A stretch of DNA of 64,000 bases from Clostridiaceae bacterium BL-3. GTDB lineage: Bacteria > Bacillota > Clostridia > Clostridiales > Clostridiaceae. How positions within the stretch are numbered: position 1 is the stretch's first letter; every line of letters begins with the position of its first letter. The stretch lies in contig CADDXC010000001.1 of assembly GCA_902809985.1 (NCBI GenBank), forward strand, positions 1,736,001 to 1,800,000, read 5' to 3'. Positions 37,027 through 44,755 of the stretch are shown here, piece after piece. The notes below the pieces were generated by a model. That model did no database searches and was not told the DNA's origin. It saw only the letters and a list, made by a program, of their open reading frames with translations. A program made the translations under genes and the position numbers.

Positions 37027-38145
37027 TTACATTTTATTTACATTTATCAATCTTACTGGTAATACAATCCCTGTATAATTATCACTGTCTTTCTTCTTTA
37101 TAACTACTGGAGATACATTGTTTGAAAAGTCAAATTCCAGTTCATCATCTTCCTGGGATAATAACACATCAGAAATATATTTTGAATTGAATGCAATTTT
37201 TAGCTCTGAGCCCTGAAAGTCTTTCACTTTAATCTCTTCCTCTACTCTTCCAATGGAAGATTTGGCCAACAAATCAAGATTACCATCTTTTGTAAATGAC
37301 AATTTTACAAGCTTGTTTTCTCCCGTAAGTATAGCTGCAGCCCTGCTCAAAACAGATGCCAGATCCATTCTGTCTATTGTGCACACAGTATCGCTATTTT
37401 CAGGAATTATTTTTTCCCACTTTATATAGCTGCCTTCCAATGGAACACTGCTTATAAAAACTTCATTAAATGCAAATTCAATTATGCCTTTTGAAATTTT
37501 TACATTAACATTCTGCTCGTCATTTTCCAGTATCCTCTGAAGTTCTAATGCTGACTTCTGTGGAACTATAAAAGATACATTTTCATCACAATCTACAGGG
37601 AGACTACTTACGCACATCCTATATCCATCCAGAGCAACAAGAGTCAATTTCCCATTTTTAACTTCAAAAAATACTCCGGTAAGTACAGGTCTTGTTTCAT
37701 CATGTGCAACTGCAAAAATGACCTCTTTTAAGGCTTTTTTGAATTCCTCTGATATTACGTTTACCTCTACTTTACTTTTAATTGGCTTTATAACAGGAAA
37801 AGCATTTATATCCATAGATACAATATTGGATTGAGACTTTCCTGAAACTATGGACACCGAGTTATCTTTTTCTTCTGATTTTATAAGCAATTCCTGGTTT
37901 GGGAGGGCTTTTACATACGATAATAAGAATTTTGAATTTACCAAAATGGCTCCATTTTCAAAATCCATGCATGTAAAAGCTGCTTTAATTGTAGTTATAA
38001 GATCTGTACACATAAGCGTTACTTTGCCATCTTTTACTTCTAATAGAACTCCATCCAGATTTTCATTCAAATTTGTCTTTGTACAAGCTCTAACAACCTT
38101 TTCCAACGCATCTTGAAAAATTCCTTTTGTCGTCCTAAATAACAT
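37027..38145 (-). CDS. dnaN: DNA polymerase III beta subunit (sliding clamp)
   Basis: A 372-aa sliding clamp with the three-domain length and sequence character of DnaN. It starts LFRTTKGIFQDALEKVVRAC and has HDETRPVLTGVFFEVKNGKL in the domain 2 start and the closing YTGIVLPVRL. It tethers polymerases and other clamp-binding proteins to DNA. As an accessory copy inside the element, next to its own clamp-loader genes, it probably serves element replication. The ATG follows AAAGGTGGAATGTATT. An 87-aa gene and a terminator precede it, as for dnaX. Confidence 0.92.
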   Translation of the reverse strand: MLFRTTKGIFQDALEKVVRACTKTNLNENLDGVLLEVKDGKVTLMCTDLITTIKAAFTCMDFENGAILVNSKFLLSYVKALPNQELLIKSEEKDNSVSIVSGKSQSNIVSMDINAFPVIKPIKSKVEVNVISEEFKKALKEVIFAVAHDETRPVLTGVFFEVKNGKLTLVALDGYRMCVSSLPVDCDENVSFIVPQKSALELQRILENDEQNVNVKISKGIIEFAFNEVFISSVPLEGSYIKWEKIIPENSDTVCTIDRMDLASVLSRAAAILTGENKLVKLSFTKDGNLDLLAKSSIGRVEEEIKVKDFQGSELKIAFNSKYISDVLLSQEDDELEFDFSNNVSPVVIKKKDSDNYTGIVLPVRLINVNKM

Positions 38146-38372
38146 AATACATTCCACCTTTCATTTTTTTATAAACAAAAAACAGCCAAAATTTTATCAG
38201 CTGCTTTTGTTGAATACTTTTATATTTTCTTATTTAGATTTTCGCAAAGTTTATTATATTCCTTTGAAGTAGTTTCTCTCAGTTCTCTAGTTATTGTATA
38301 CAGCATATGAGCTCTTAGCCTATCCAATCTATCTGCTGATCTGAATAATTTCAATATATATTTGTCCAGTTC
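38141..38372. repeat. Direct repeat copy 2 (about 232 bp)
   Basis: This is the near-identical partner of 35618 to 35848, in the same orientation 2.5 kb away. dnaN and the toxin-antitoxin pair lie between the copies. Confidence 0.9.
38176..38210 (-). terminator. Intrinsic terminator or attenuator upstream of dnaN
   Basis: The same hairpin and T run as upstream of dnaX (AAAGCAGC against GGCTGTTT), placed between the second 87-aa gene and dnaN. Confidence 0.75.
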
Positions 38373-38483
38373 ATTGACACCATCAAGGTATCCATCAATA
38401 TAACTGCACAATACTATTTGAGATATTCTTCCTTCCTTCGTAAGAGATGGCTCTTTTATAAGCAGTAATGAGTTTATATCCAC
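38220..38483 (-). CDS. Conserved 87-aa protein upstream of dnaN
   Basis: Paralogue of the protein at 35696 to 35959, exactly the same length. The last 45 residues are identical, while the first 40 diverge at about a third of positions. The GTG at 38483 aligns with the ATG of the other copy and follows the module AAAGGTGGAGTGTATT. It is preceded by leader copy B and followed by a terminator and dnaN. Its role is unknown. Confidence 0.75.
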   Translation of the reverse strand: MDINSLLLIKEPSLTKEGRISQIVLCSYIDGYLDGVNELDKYILKLFRSADRLDRLRAHMLYTITRELRETTSKEYNKLCENLNKKI

Positions 38484-38504
38484 AATACACTCCACCTTTC
38501 ATTA

Positions 38505-38590
38505 TTTTTTAACCTTGTATAGTCAAAACCAAACGTTACCCATATAAGAGCATTTGCAAATTTCCTTTATATATTTAATATGTGGTAAAA
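38505..38590 (-). promoter_or_regulatory. Structured leader, copy B (87-aa gene/dnaN)
   Basis: Minus-strand order: TACCACATATTAAA (38574 to 38587), hairpin 1 with GCTC/GGGT and loop TTATAT, linker TAACGTTTGGTTTT, hairpin 2 with GACT/AGGTT. The stems differ from copy A but keep pairing through G-U and compensating changes. Confidence 0.7.
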
Positions 38591-38611
38591 ACTAGAGTTT
38601 CAACTTATTTG

Positions 38612-38655
38612 TATAAAAAATTCCGGAGACACACCTAATCATCTCCAGAACTTTT
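38612..38655 (-). terminator. Terminator of the primase gene
   Basis: TTCTGGAGAT pairs with GTCTCCGGAA, followed by TTTTTTATA on the minus strand. Confidence 0.85.
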
Positions 38656-38676
38656 ATAATTCAATACACATACTTT

Positions 38677-39774
38677 CTAACCTACAATATGCTTAAGATA
38701 ATCATCTATGCCTTTATACGAAGGATTCCACGTACATACTCTTATATCACTGAATCCTTCTGATTTCAGATATTGTATCAGCTTTACCTGATTTTCCATG
38801 ACTTGTGAATTATCAAACCTATCCATATCATAAGCTACAAAAATCCGTTCTGCTTTCATTTTCTTTAAAATTTCCGCACAACCATTATAAGAGTTTACTC
38901 CTGGAACTGCCAGAAATGTTGTATCTGATAGAATTCCAGCTACTGTTGCCTTTAATGCTCCCTCGGTAATAGCCACTTTTTTGCCGGAATGTTTTGAATT
39001 CCAATAAACGTGGAAAAAACCTTGAGCAGAACATCCCCTGTCCATGTAGCCTGATGAAAACCATGGATATTTCTTCTTGATTTTTTCGCCGTTTTTTCTT
39101 ATCTGACATCCCTGTATTCTGCCATACATATCTCTTACAGGTACAAGAAATCCCCCTTCTTTTGGAGTCCAGAATGTCCAATTTTTATATTTGCTCGGAT
39201 AAAACCCTGGAATTCCTTTAAGGGAAAAACCGCATTTCTGAATTTCTATACATATTTTTCTTTTCAGATATTTACTTTCTGGTAGAGTTGCATACCCATT
39301 TTTACGGATATCTTTTTCAGTGAGACCTCTCAAAACAAGGTTTTCCAAATGTTTATCACTTACGTAAAGCAATGATATAAGTTTTCTATAAACCTTATCT
39401 CTTGTATCTATATCAGCCATTGGAATTACAGGCTTGTTTAACTTCTTTTCCATTTTCTTAATTTTTTTCACAACACTGATTTTTACGTCAAACCCCATGA
39501 TTTCCTTAAATGCCTCTTTAGTTGAACAACTATGAAGTTCAGCATACAATTTTATATTTGAACCCGCAGCTCCGCATTTTACACATCTATACACATTTTT
39601 ATAGTTTGGATTTCTTCTATCCGTTGGTGTCAGGTAGAAATGTCCGGGTTTTGCACCACAGAAAGGACACGTTGCTGTGAATCTGTATCCTTCTTCTTTT
39701 ATGTCTGTCAATCCACACATGTAAGCAACATTTAATATGCTTAATCTAGGATCAGTATCATAATCTATTTCCAT
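38677..39774 (-). CDS. Zinc-finger/TOPRIM primase-like protein
   Basis: A 365-aa protein with an N-terminal CHC2-like zinc ribbon (CPFC... and YRCVKCGAAG, about residues 35 to 75). A C-terminal TOPRIM-like domain has KVAITEGALKATVAGIL and VAYDMDRFDN. This is the layout of plasmid and phage primases or DUF3854 proteins without a helicase domain. It probably primes element replication. The ATG at 39774 follows AAGGAGGTG. The reading frame extends upstream to 39834, but that extension would overlap the preceding terminator hairpin. Confidence 0.8.
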   Translation of the reverse strand: MEIDYDTDPRLSILNVAYMCGLTDIKEEGYRFTATCPFCGAKPGHFYLTPTDRRNPNYKNVYRCVKCGAAGSNIKLYAELHSCSTKEAFKEIMGFDVKISVVKKIKKMEKKLNKPVIPMADIDTRDKVYRKLISLLYVSDKHLENLVLRGLTEKDIRKNGYATLPESKYLKRKICIEIQKCGFSLKGIPGFYPSKYKNWTFWTPKEGGFLVPVRDMYGRIQGCQIRKNGEKIKKKYPWFSSGYMDRGCSAQGFFHVYWNSKHSGKKVAITEGALKATVAGILSDTTFLAVPGVNSYNGCAEILKKMKAERIFVAYDMDRFDNSQVMENQVKLIQYLKSEGFSDIRVCTWNPSYKGIDDYLKHIVG

Positions 39775-39804
39775 CAAAAGCACCTCCTTATATTCCCTTA
39801 TATT

Positions 39805-39818
39805 TTTAATATGTGGTA
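39805..39818 (-). promoter_or_regulatory. 14-nt box upstream of the primase gene
   Basis: TACCACATATTAAA on the minus strand, an exact match to the box in leaders A, B, D and E. The two-hairpin part is absent here, so the box is a separate module, probably part of a promoter or operator. Confidence 0.65.
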
Positions 39819-39825
39819 ATTTAAA

Positions 39826-39853
39826 AGCTGCCATATTAAATGACAGCTTTTTA
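39826..39853 (-). terminator. Terminator of the SSB/small-protein operon
   Basis: AAAAGCTGTCAT pairs with ATGGCAGCTTTT around a short loop, directly after the 54-aa gene. Confidence 0.8.
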
Positions 39854-39855
39854 TG

Positions 39856-40020
39856 TTACAATTTAGAAAGTTTTTCGCCCAAAATATAAATCTCCCTGGT
39901 AATCATTTTTAATTCTTCTTTTCTTATCTTTAATCCCGATTTGCTCAGTGACCTTAATTCATTCAAATCATCCAGTTTATTTTCCATTTTTCTTTTCAAT
40001 ATCTTCTTTTTTGTTTTCAT
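39856..40020 (-). CDS. Small basic helical protein (54 aa)
   Basis: This short gene lies between the first SSB and the primase. The peptide starts MKTKKKILKRKMENKLDDL and ends KLSKL. It is strongly charged with a predicted helix throughout, and resembles small phage or plasmid accessory proteins only in general character. The ATG has a purine-rich AAGGGGGC site upstream. A terminator follows immediately. No function can be assigned. Confidence 0.55.
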   Translation of the reverse strand: MKTKKKILKRKMENKLDDLNELRSLSKSGLKIRKEELKMITREIYILGEKLSKL

Positions 40021-40060
40021 ATACCAGAGCCCCCTTACCTCTATATCATTAATTTAATTT

Positions 40061-40456
40061 TTAGAAAGGTACATCACCAACCAAACTCATGTCCGACTCA
40101 GGAATATAGTTAGAATTTCCTGTAGAATGGCTTGTATAAGACTTTGGAGAAAGATACTTGGTTTCCTCCGCAATAACTTCAGTAACAAACCTCATACTGC
40201 CATCTTTGGCTTTATAACTTCTGGTCTGAATTCTGCCGCTCACTGCTATAAGTTTCCCTTTACATGTATTTTGTGCAGCAGCTTCGGCAATTTTCCCCCA
40301 TAAAACAACAGGAATGAAATCTGCCTGCTGATGTCCTTCTTTTTTTACTTTCCTGTCAACAGCCAGATTAAATGTGACAACCGGTATATTGCTTCCCGGA
40401 GTAAATTTCAAATCAACGTCTTTAGTCAACCTTCCAATTAATACAACTTTATTCAC
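40061..40456 (-). CDS. ssb: Single-stranded DNA-binding protein 1
   Basis: A 131-aa SSB with a complete OB fold ([52 protein letters not shown]). The C-terminal tip is LVGDVPF, less acidic than the canonical DDDIPF, so its contacts with partner proteins may be weaker. The GTG start follows the module AAAGGTGGAATGTATT. It clusters with the primase and small proteins and differs from the second SSB of the element. Confidence 0.93.
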   Translation of the reverse strand: MNKVVLIGRLTKDVDLKFTPGSNIPVVTFNLAVDRKVKKEGHQQADFIPVVLWGKIAEAAAQNTCKGKLIAVSGRIQTRSYKAKDGSMRFVTEVIAEETKYLSPKSYTSHSTGNSNYIPESDMSLVGDVPF

Positions 40457-40473
40457 AATACATTCCACCTTTT

Positions 40474-40635
40474 TTATTTATTTATGACATACAAAAATAT
40501 TATTATTAAGAATGCCAACGATGCTTCACAACCCTTGTCTCCTGACTTGGCAAACTTGAAAATATTTCTGCAGAACATAATTGACAAAGCAACTATAGAA
40601 ATAACTTTCAAAATCATTGCTCCCATATATGTCAT
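40474..40635 (-). CDS. Small two-segment membrane protein (53 aa)
   Basis: This short gene fits exactly between its neighbours. It starts 2 nt after the upstream gene's stop and ends 17 nt before the SSB start. The peptide has two hydrophobic segments (GAMILKVISIVALSIMF and SLAFLIIIFLYVI) joined by a charged loop with GDKGCE. The ATG follows AAAGGCGG. It is probably translated with its upstream neighbour. Function unknown. Confidence 0.6.
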   Translation of the reverse strand: MTYMGAMILKVISIVALSIMFCRNIFKFAKSGDKGCEASLAFLIIIFLYVINK

Positions 40636-40637
40636 GG

Positions 40638-41003
40638 CTAAGCCGCCTTTCTGCTTTCAAAAAGTTCATCTACAACACTTTTACAGAAGCATGCAATTTG
40701 CTCCGTATTTCTGATATCTTCTGTATAAATCACAGGTTCATCGTACAAAAGACATATTTTGTTGAGAATTTTTATACTGTATACGGCACAAGCCATTGCC
40801 CTTTTCCTTAAAAGCATCTGGCCGGCAACATACTCTCTGAATTCTTCTCCCTGGTATTTAAAACGTGCAATAGTCAATATGTTCTCTGTATCAGCAACCG
40901 TCCTTACATATTCGCTGAAATCTTTTTCAACAAATCTCAAATTTTCAAGAGTTTCATTATCCTTTATTTTTGCTGCTAATTTTCCGATTCTTTCCTTGTA
41001 CAT
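40638..41003 (-). CDS. Uncharacterised 121-aa protein (possibly DUF3232)
   Basis: A small, probably all-helical protein with blocks YVRTVADTENILTIAR and RKRAMACAVYSIKILNKICL. The layout recalls the clostridial DUF3232 family, but this is from memory and not certain. The ATG at 41003 follows AAAGGTGGAGTGTGTT, the element's common start module. It is followed by the 53-aa membrane protein, the 54-aa protein and SSB in one probable operon. Confidence 0.65.
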   Translation of the reverse strand: MYKERIGKLAAKIKDNETLENLRFVEKDFSEYVRTVADTENILTIARFKYQGEEFREYVAGQMLLRKRAMACAVYSIKILNKICLLYDEPVIYTEDIRNTEQIACFCKSVVDELFESRKAA

Positions 41004-41051
41004 AACACACTCCACCTTTTCATTTTTTATAATTTTTTATAATTTTTGATA

Positions 41052-41099
41052 ATAAAAGAAGAACTCTCAATGTCTGAAAGTTCTTCTAAAAATTTTTAT
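41052..41099 (-). terminator. Terminator after the 134-aa gene
   Basis: GAAGAACT pairs with AGTTCTTC, with flanking A and T runs. Confidence 0.85.
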
Positions 41100-41135
41100 A
41101 ATTATTGTCATAATAGAAATTGTTTCCCGTACTTC

Positions 41136-41540
41136 TTAATAACTTTTTATATCATATCCAAGCAATGTTCTGACTGCTGAAAATTTAAGTGCATCCAAGT
41201 GCGTGTCCATATCTCTCGAACATACATCTTCACCGAATGTATTAAACCCCAATGTTACATCATATTTCCCATTTTCTGAAGAATTGATTGAAAACAAATC
41301 ACTTTCCTTAAATCCATGCAAGTTTAGTGTATGTTTAATTTTATCTTCATTATTGCAGGTCAGAATATACATTATAGCATCATAATATTCCTGCTTCTCC
41401 TCTAATTTTGTTTTAAGTTCATTCTTAGAATTCTCCAGCATAATCTTTTCATGTTCCAAATCTTCTATTTTTCTTTGTGAAGCAAATTCCTTTTTTGCTG
41501 CTATACTTTTGTTCGTGAATTTTGATAATAAATTCAACAT
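41136..41540 (-). CDS. Uncharacterised coiled-coil protein (134 aa)
   Basis: The first half is a basic helix leading into a likely coiled coil (EKIMLENSKNELKTKLEEKQEY). The second half is a compact alpha/beta segment with GKYDVTLGFNTFGEDVCS. I do not recognise a family. The ATG at 41540 follows AAAGGTGGAATATATT, and leader copy C lies directly upstream, so it is controlled like the replisome genes. A terminator follows, making it a single-gene unit. Confidence 0.7.
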   Translation of the reverse strand: MLNLLSKFTNKSIAAKKEFASQRKIEDLEHEKIMLENSKNELKTKLEEKQEYYDAIMYILTCNNEDKIKHTLNLHGFKESDLFSINSSENGKYDVTLGFNTFGEDVCSRDMDTHLDALKFSAVRTLLGYDIKSY

Positions 41541-41559
41541 AATATATTCCACCTTTCAA

Positions 41560-41642
41560 TTTTTAGCTTTATGGCCAAAACCAAATGTCACCCTACAGGG
41601 TATTAACTAAATTAATCTCTAATACTAATATGCGATATTTTA
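41560..41642 (-). promoter_or_regulatory. Structured leader, copy C
   Basis: Minus-strand order: diverged box TATCGCATATTAGT (41624 to 41637), hairpin 1 ACCC/GGGT with loop TGTA, linker GACATTTGGTTTT, hairpin 2 GGC/GCT. This is the most diverged box, but the hairpins are intact. Confidence 0.65.
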
Positions 41643-41680
41643 AATACAAAAGGTTAAAATTAAAAATTATTTTTCATATT

Positions 41681-43261
41681 CTAAAACAGGCTGAGCTGCT
41701 TTCCACTGATAATTTCCTTTGAGGTATCCATAATTGTAGAGTGGACTGCCCGATTGTTATACACTTCAGGAATCTCAAAGTCAGGGATGTCCAGGTAATT
41801 TTTCAACTCTATAAAAAGAGCCTTGAATTTTTTATTGAATTCTTTCCTTTCCTCTCTTTCAGGGTAAGGTTTATTGCTGAAATAATATTTGTTGTTAACA
41901 CCATGAACCAGGTATTGACTTATAAAACCTTTTTCCCTTAGGGAGTCTTGTGCATATGCCTCAAAAGCTCTTGCAAACATCTCCTGGATAGTACTGAAAT
42001 AATCTTTTTTCCTTCCTTCATCCAATTTCCTGGATTCAATCAAAAAGTCAGACTGCTTTATATTTCCGGATTCATTCTTGTACTTCAAAGAATATATCAG
42101 GTCCTTGAATACTTTTAATAATTCAGGAGACAGTTTGTTACTGTTATTAATATTAAAACTAGCATATGGATAACTTACCTCATTCTCACATATACTGCCT
42201 ATAAAATCGTCAAGTGCATGAAGCCACTCATGTGACAGTGAACCTGCTCCCCTGATCTTTGTTATATTTATGACTCTTCTGCAGCTTTCATAATGTGCCG
42301 AGGCATTTCCACTGCCCCTTGCACCAAAAGCTATTCCAAGGCTGCCTTCTCCCTTTCTTTTAAGTGATATAAAATTTGGTGCCACATTTAGGATGTATGC
42401 TAGATCTACAAAAGCGTCGAAGCAATAATTTATATGCATCTGCCTTTCGCTGTCAGTGGCATAATTCCCGAACTCTCCTCCTCTGAAGCCGAATATTTCA
42501 AGGAATTCATCCGTTGATACCTCAAATTTCCTTTTTGCAGGCCCCCTTCTTTCTATACCTTTTAATACTGGCCTCTGAAATTTGAAAATTGAACTTCCTT
42601 TTTTATTCATGTTTTCAATATACAGTTCTGCTTCTTCTCTTGTTTCAAATGAGCTTTTACAAACAATTTTGTAATAATATTTACTGCTCTTGCATATGAA
42701 AAACTTTCCCTTTTGTTCCTTAACTATTAGGGGGTTTTTCTGTGACAAGGAATCCGGAAACCCTATACGCGAAAGTTCTTTTCTAAAATCCTCCGGATAT
42801 TGAGATACTTTATAGACAACAGTTGTAAATTTATTTTTTATGTTTGGATTCTTATAAACTTTGCCTGTCCAGCTTTGTCTATAATATCCATTACGTACAA
42901 AAATCTCGTAAAATACATTCTTTAAGTCCTCTTCCGATTTTAAATTCATTGCTACATCCCTTACTATGGACACAAATTCAACAAACAATTTTCTGTTGTT
43001 CTTATTTTTCCCTTCATCAGGTGTAGGCTTCACCTTTGCAGGCAACGCATCTCTTAGTTTTTTTATACAGAAAACCACTAGCTTTGGATTGTCATTGCAC
43101 ATTTCTCTGTAGTCCGGTTTCTTCCATATCTGGTCTTTGACACAGAATTCAAAAGCTTCCCTGTCAGATAAAGAATCCAGATCTGAAATCAGAAAGTTCC
43201 TTTCTTTCCAGATATCCTTTTTTGCTCCACCTATTTTTTCTCCAAAATCATTAATTTTCAT
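41681..43261 (-). CDS. LPD1-domain polyvalent protein with HExxH zincin and clamp-binding tail
   Basis: A 526-aa protein typical of phages and conjugative elements. The N-terminal INDFGEKIGGAKKDIW block belongs to the polyvalent-protein-associated type. The central LPD1 domain has GIAFGARGSGNASAHYE followed by NITKIRGAGSLSHEWLHALD. HEWLH is a zincin HExxH site, and the later QEMFARAFEAY may supply the third ligand. The last residues are QLSLF, the canonical sliding-clamp-binding pentapeptide, in an element that encodes its own clamp. The ATG at 43261 follows AAAAGGTGGAGTGCATT. Such proteins may enter recipient cells or modify host proteins; the target is unknown. Confidence 0.85.
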   Translation of the reverse strand: MKINDFGEKIGGAKKDIWKERNFLISDLDSLSDREAFEFCVKDQIWKKPDYREMCNDNPKLVVFCIKKLRDALPAKVKPTPDEGKNKNNRKLFVEFVSIVRDVAMNLKSEEDLKNVFYEIFVRNGYYRQSWTGKVYKNPNIKNKFTTVVYKVSQYPEDFRKELSRIGFPDSLSQKNPLIVKEQKGKFFICKSSKYYYKIVCKSSFETREEAELYIENMNKKGSSIFKFQRPVLKGIERRGPAKRKFEVSTDEFLEIFGFRGGEFGNYATDSERQMHINYCFDAFVDLAYILNVAPNFISLKRKGEGSLGIAFGARGSGNASAHYESCRRVINITKIRGAGSLSHEWLHALDDFIGSICENEVSYPYASFNINNSNKLSPELLKVFKDLIYSLKYKNESGNIKQSDFLIESRKLDEGRKKDYFSTIQEMFARAFEAYAQDSLREKGFISQYLVHGVNNKYYFSNKPYPEREERKEFNKKFKALFIELKNYLDIPDFEIPEVYNNRAVHSTIMDTSKEIISGKQLSLF

Positions 43262-43282
43262 AATGCACTCCACCTTTTCTAA

Positions 43283-43330
43283 AATAAATAAAAAGAGAAT
43301 CCTCAAAATTGAAAATTCTCCTAAATTTTT
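43283..43330 (-). terminator. Terminator between the 82-aa gene and the LPD1 gene
   Basis: GAGAAT pairs with ATTCTC in an AT-rich hairpin followed by a T-rich tail on the minus strand. It lies between the 82-aa gene and the start of the LPD1 gene. Confidence 0.65.
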
Positions 43331-43372
43331 ATTATTATATTTTTTTCAATAAAATTTTTACATAATATGATA

Positions 43373-43621
43373 TTAGTCATATCTAATAAATTTCTTGATT
43401 AATGGCCTTTCATTTTTAAGTAAAATTCGATTTATAAATTTTTTTATTTTTTCGTTGTCTTGAAAATTAAAATTCAAAGTGTTTATTATTCCTTCAACAA
43501 TAATATCATTTTTAATTTTTTCTGGTAATTCATTAAATAGAGTTTTACACATTTCTATAGTATCCTTACTAAATTCTTTATTTGCTGCTAACACATACTC
43601 TTCTAATTTCTCTCCTACCAT
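43373..43621 (-). CDS. Uncharacterised 82-aa protein
   Basis: A small helical protein with AANKEFSKDTIEMCKTLFNELPE in the N-terminal half and a basic C-terminus. The ATG follows GGAGGG at good spacing. It lies 23 nt after the 91-aa gene and is probably co-transcribed with it under leader copy D. No family is recognised. Confidence 0.6.
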   Translation of the reverse strand: MVGEKLEEYVLAANKEFSKDTIEMCKTLFNELPEKIKNDIIVEGIINTLNFNFQDNEKIKKFINRILLKNERPLIKKFIRYD

Positions 43622-43644
43622 TTAATAAAACCCTCCTTGCTTCA

Positions 43645-43920
43645 CTAATTTGACTTTCTTAATGTTTGATTGTAAATCAATATAACTATACTATTTTTTT
43701 TAACAATTTTCCATTTAGCTCTGAAATCTTTAATATCTAGAAAATCTCTTTGAACAAATGAGCTTTTATTAATTTCTATACCCTTTTCAGTTTTAAGCAA
43801 CTTTACATATATTTTTCCATTTACTATACTTACAATACCTTTTGAGCCTCTTTTGACATAATAATTTTTACTACTATTTTTGATTACATAATCTGCTTTG
43901 CAAATTACACCCATACACAT
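43645..43920 (-). CDS. Uncharacterised 91-aa protein (SH3-like character)
   Basis: A small beta-rich protein. The stretch KNYYVKRGSKGIVSIVNGKIYVKLLKTEKGIEI looks like a small barrel or SH3-like fold, a guess from residue pattern only. The ATG at 43920 follows TGGAGTGTGAA, a reduced form of the element's start module. Leader copy D lies upstream. Confidence 0.6.
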   Translation of the reverse strand: MCMGVICKADYVIKNSSKNYYVKRGSKGIVSIVNGKIYVKLLKTEKGIEINKSSFVQRDFLDIKDFRAKWKIVKKNSIVILIYNQTLRKSN

Positions 43921-43935
43921 TTCACACTCCATTTA

Positions 43936-44020
43936 TTTGTTAGCTTTATAGCTGAAGCCAATTGTTACCTTATATAAGGCATTTACCAATTTCCTTTATA
44001 TATTTAATATGTGGTATTTT
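43936..44020 (-). promoter_or_regulatory. Structured leader, copy D
   Basis: Minus-strand order: TACCACATATTAAA (44003 to 44016), hairpin 1 GCCTT/AAGGT with loop ATAT, linker AACAATTGGCTTC, hairpin 2 AGC/GCT. The second stem is a clear compensating change relative to copies A and E. Confidence 0.75.
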
Positions 44021-44041
44021 AAAGTATAAAAAATATAAAAT

Positions 44042-44078
44042 AAAAAATAAGGTCTGCCACACTAGACAGACCTTATTA
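44042..44078 (-). terminator. Terminator downstream of the VOC gene
   Basis: A perfect 11-bp stem AATAAGGTCTG/CAGACCTTATT. It lies between the VOC gene and leader D. Confidence 0.8.
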
Positions 44079-44200
44079 ATGATCCATTTTTAATATTTTA
44101 GTTTTTGAGTTTTTCTATGAAGTTATTTTTGACTTCATCTCTATAAATTTGAAATTTGTCAACTTCCCATTCTGCTCATACTATTCAGTCTCGTAACTTT

Positions 44201-44626
44201 CTATAGCAACGTAAAATGGGGACTTTCAAAAATATGTTTTATTTGACATAAGCAAAAAGGGTGTCCGGCGGGGTCAAACATAACGGTCCAACTGTCAGAA
44301 AATTGTTTATCTGCGATTGTTGCCCCACAATGGATTGCGTATTGAACCGCTTTTTCCAAATCATTAACTGCGAAGTCGATATGCGCCATTTGCTGCTGAG
44401 CTTCAGGATCTTCCGGCCACACAGGCGGTTTATACTCAGGGTTCCGCTGAAACGTTATACCAGGGTACTCTCCCTGATTTGTCCCTGGAGCGCCTATGCA
44501 TGTATATTCTTCATCATGAAATGCTATCTCCCATTTGAGCAGCGCTGCATAGAATTTTGCTAATTTATGCGGATCTTTACAGTCCAACGTTAATGCGTAC
44601 ATTTTGATTTTTAGTTCATCACTCAT
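44201..44626 (-). CDS. VOC-family (glyoxalase-like) protein
   Basis: A 141-aa single-subunit VOC protein with two beta-alpha-beta-beta-beta modules. Typical segments are ALTLDCKDPHKLAKFYAALL near the start and VMFDPAGHPFCLCQI at the end. Family members include lyases, dioxygenases and antibiotic-binding proteins; nothing points to one. The ATG at 44626 follows TGGAGGTG. Its base composition is clearly less AT-rich than its neighbours, and it has neither the element's start module nor leader. It looks like later-acquired cargo. Confidence 0.85.
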   Translation of the reverse strand: MSDELKIKMYALTLDCKDPHKLAKFYAALLKWEIAFHDEEYTCIGAPGTNQGEYPGITFQRNPEYKPPVWPEDPEAQQQMAHIDFAVNDLEKAVQYAIHCGATIADKQFSDSWTVMFDPAGHPFCLCQIKHIFESPHFTLL

Positions 44627-44755
44627 AATACTAGCACCTCCAATAATATAAATAATCCGCAGTTCAAAACAGCCCCACAAATTACTATTTGCCTTCAAAT
44701 TAAATCTTAACAATTATTATAACATATCACATGGAAAATCAATTACCCTTAATCT

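Noticed and set aside
34243-43306. Longer N-termini beginning Met-Glu-Cys-Ile on many element proteins
   Set aside because: The extra residues are encoded by the conserved ribosome-binding module itself (GTGGAATGTATT), so starts were moved to the following ATG or GTG.
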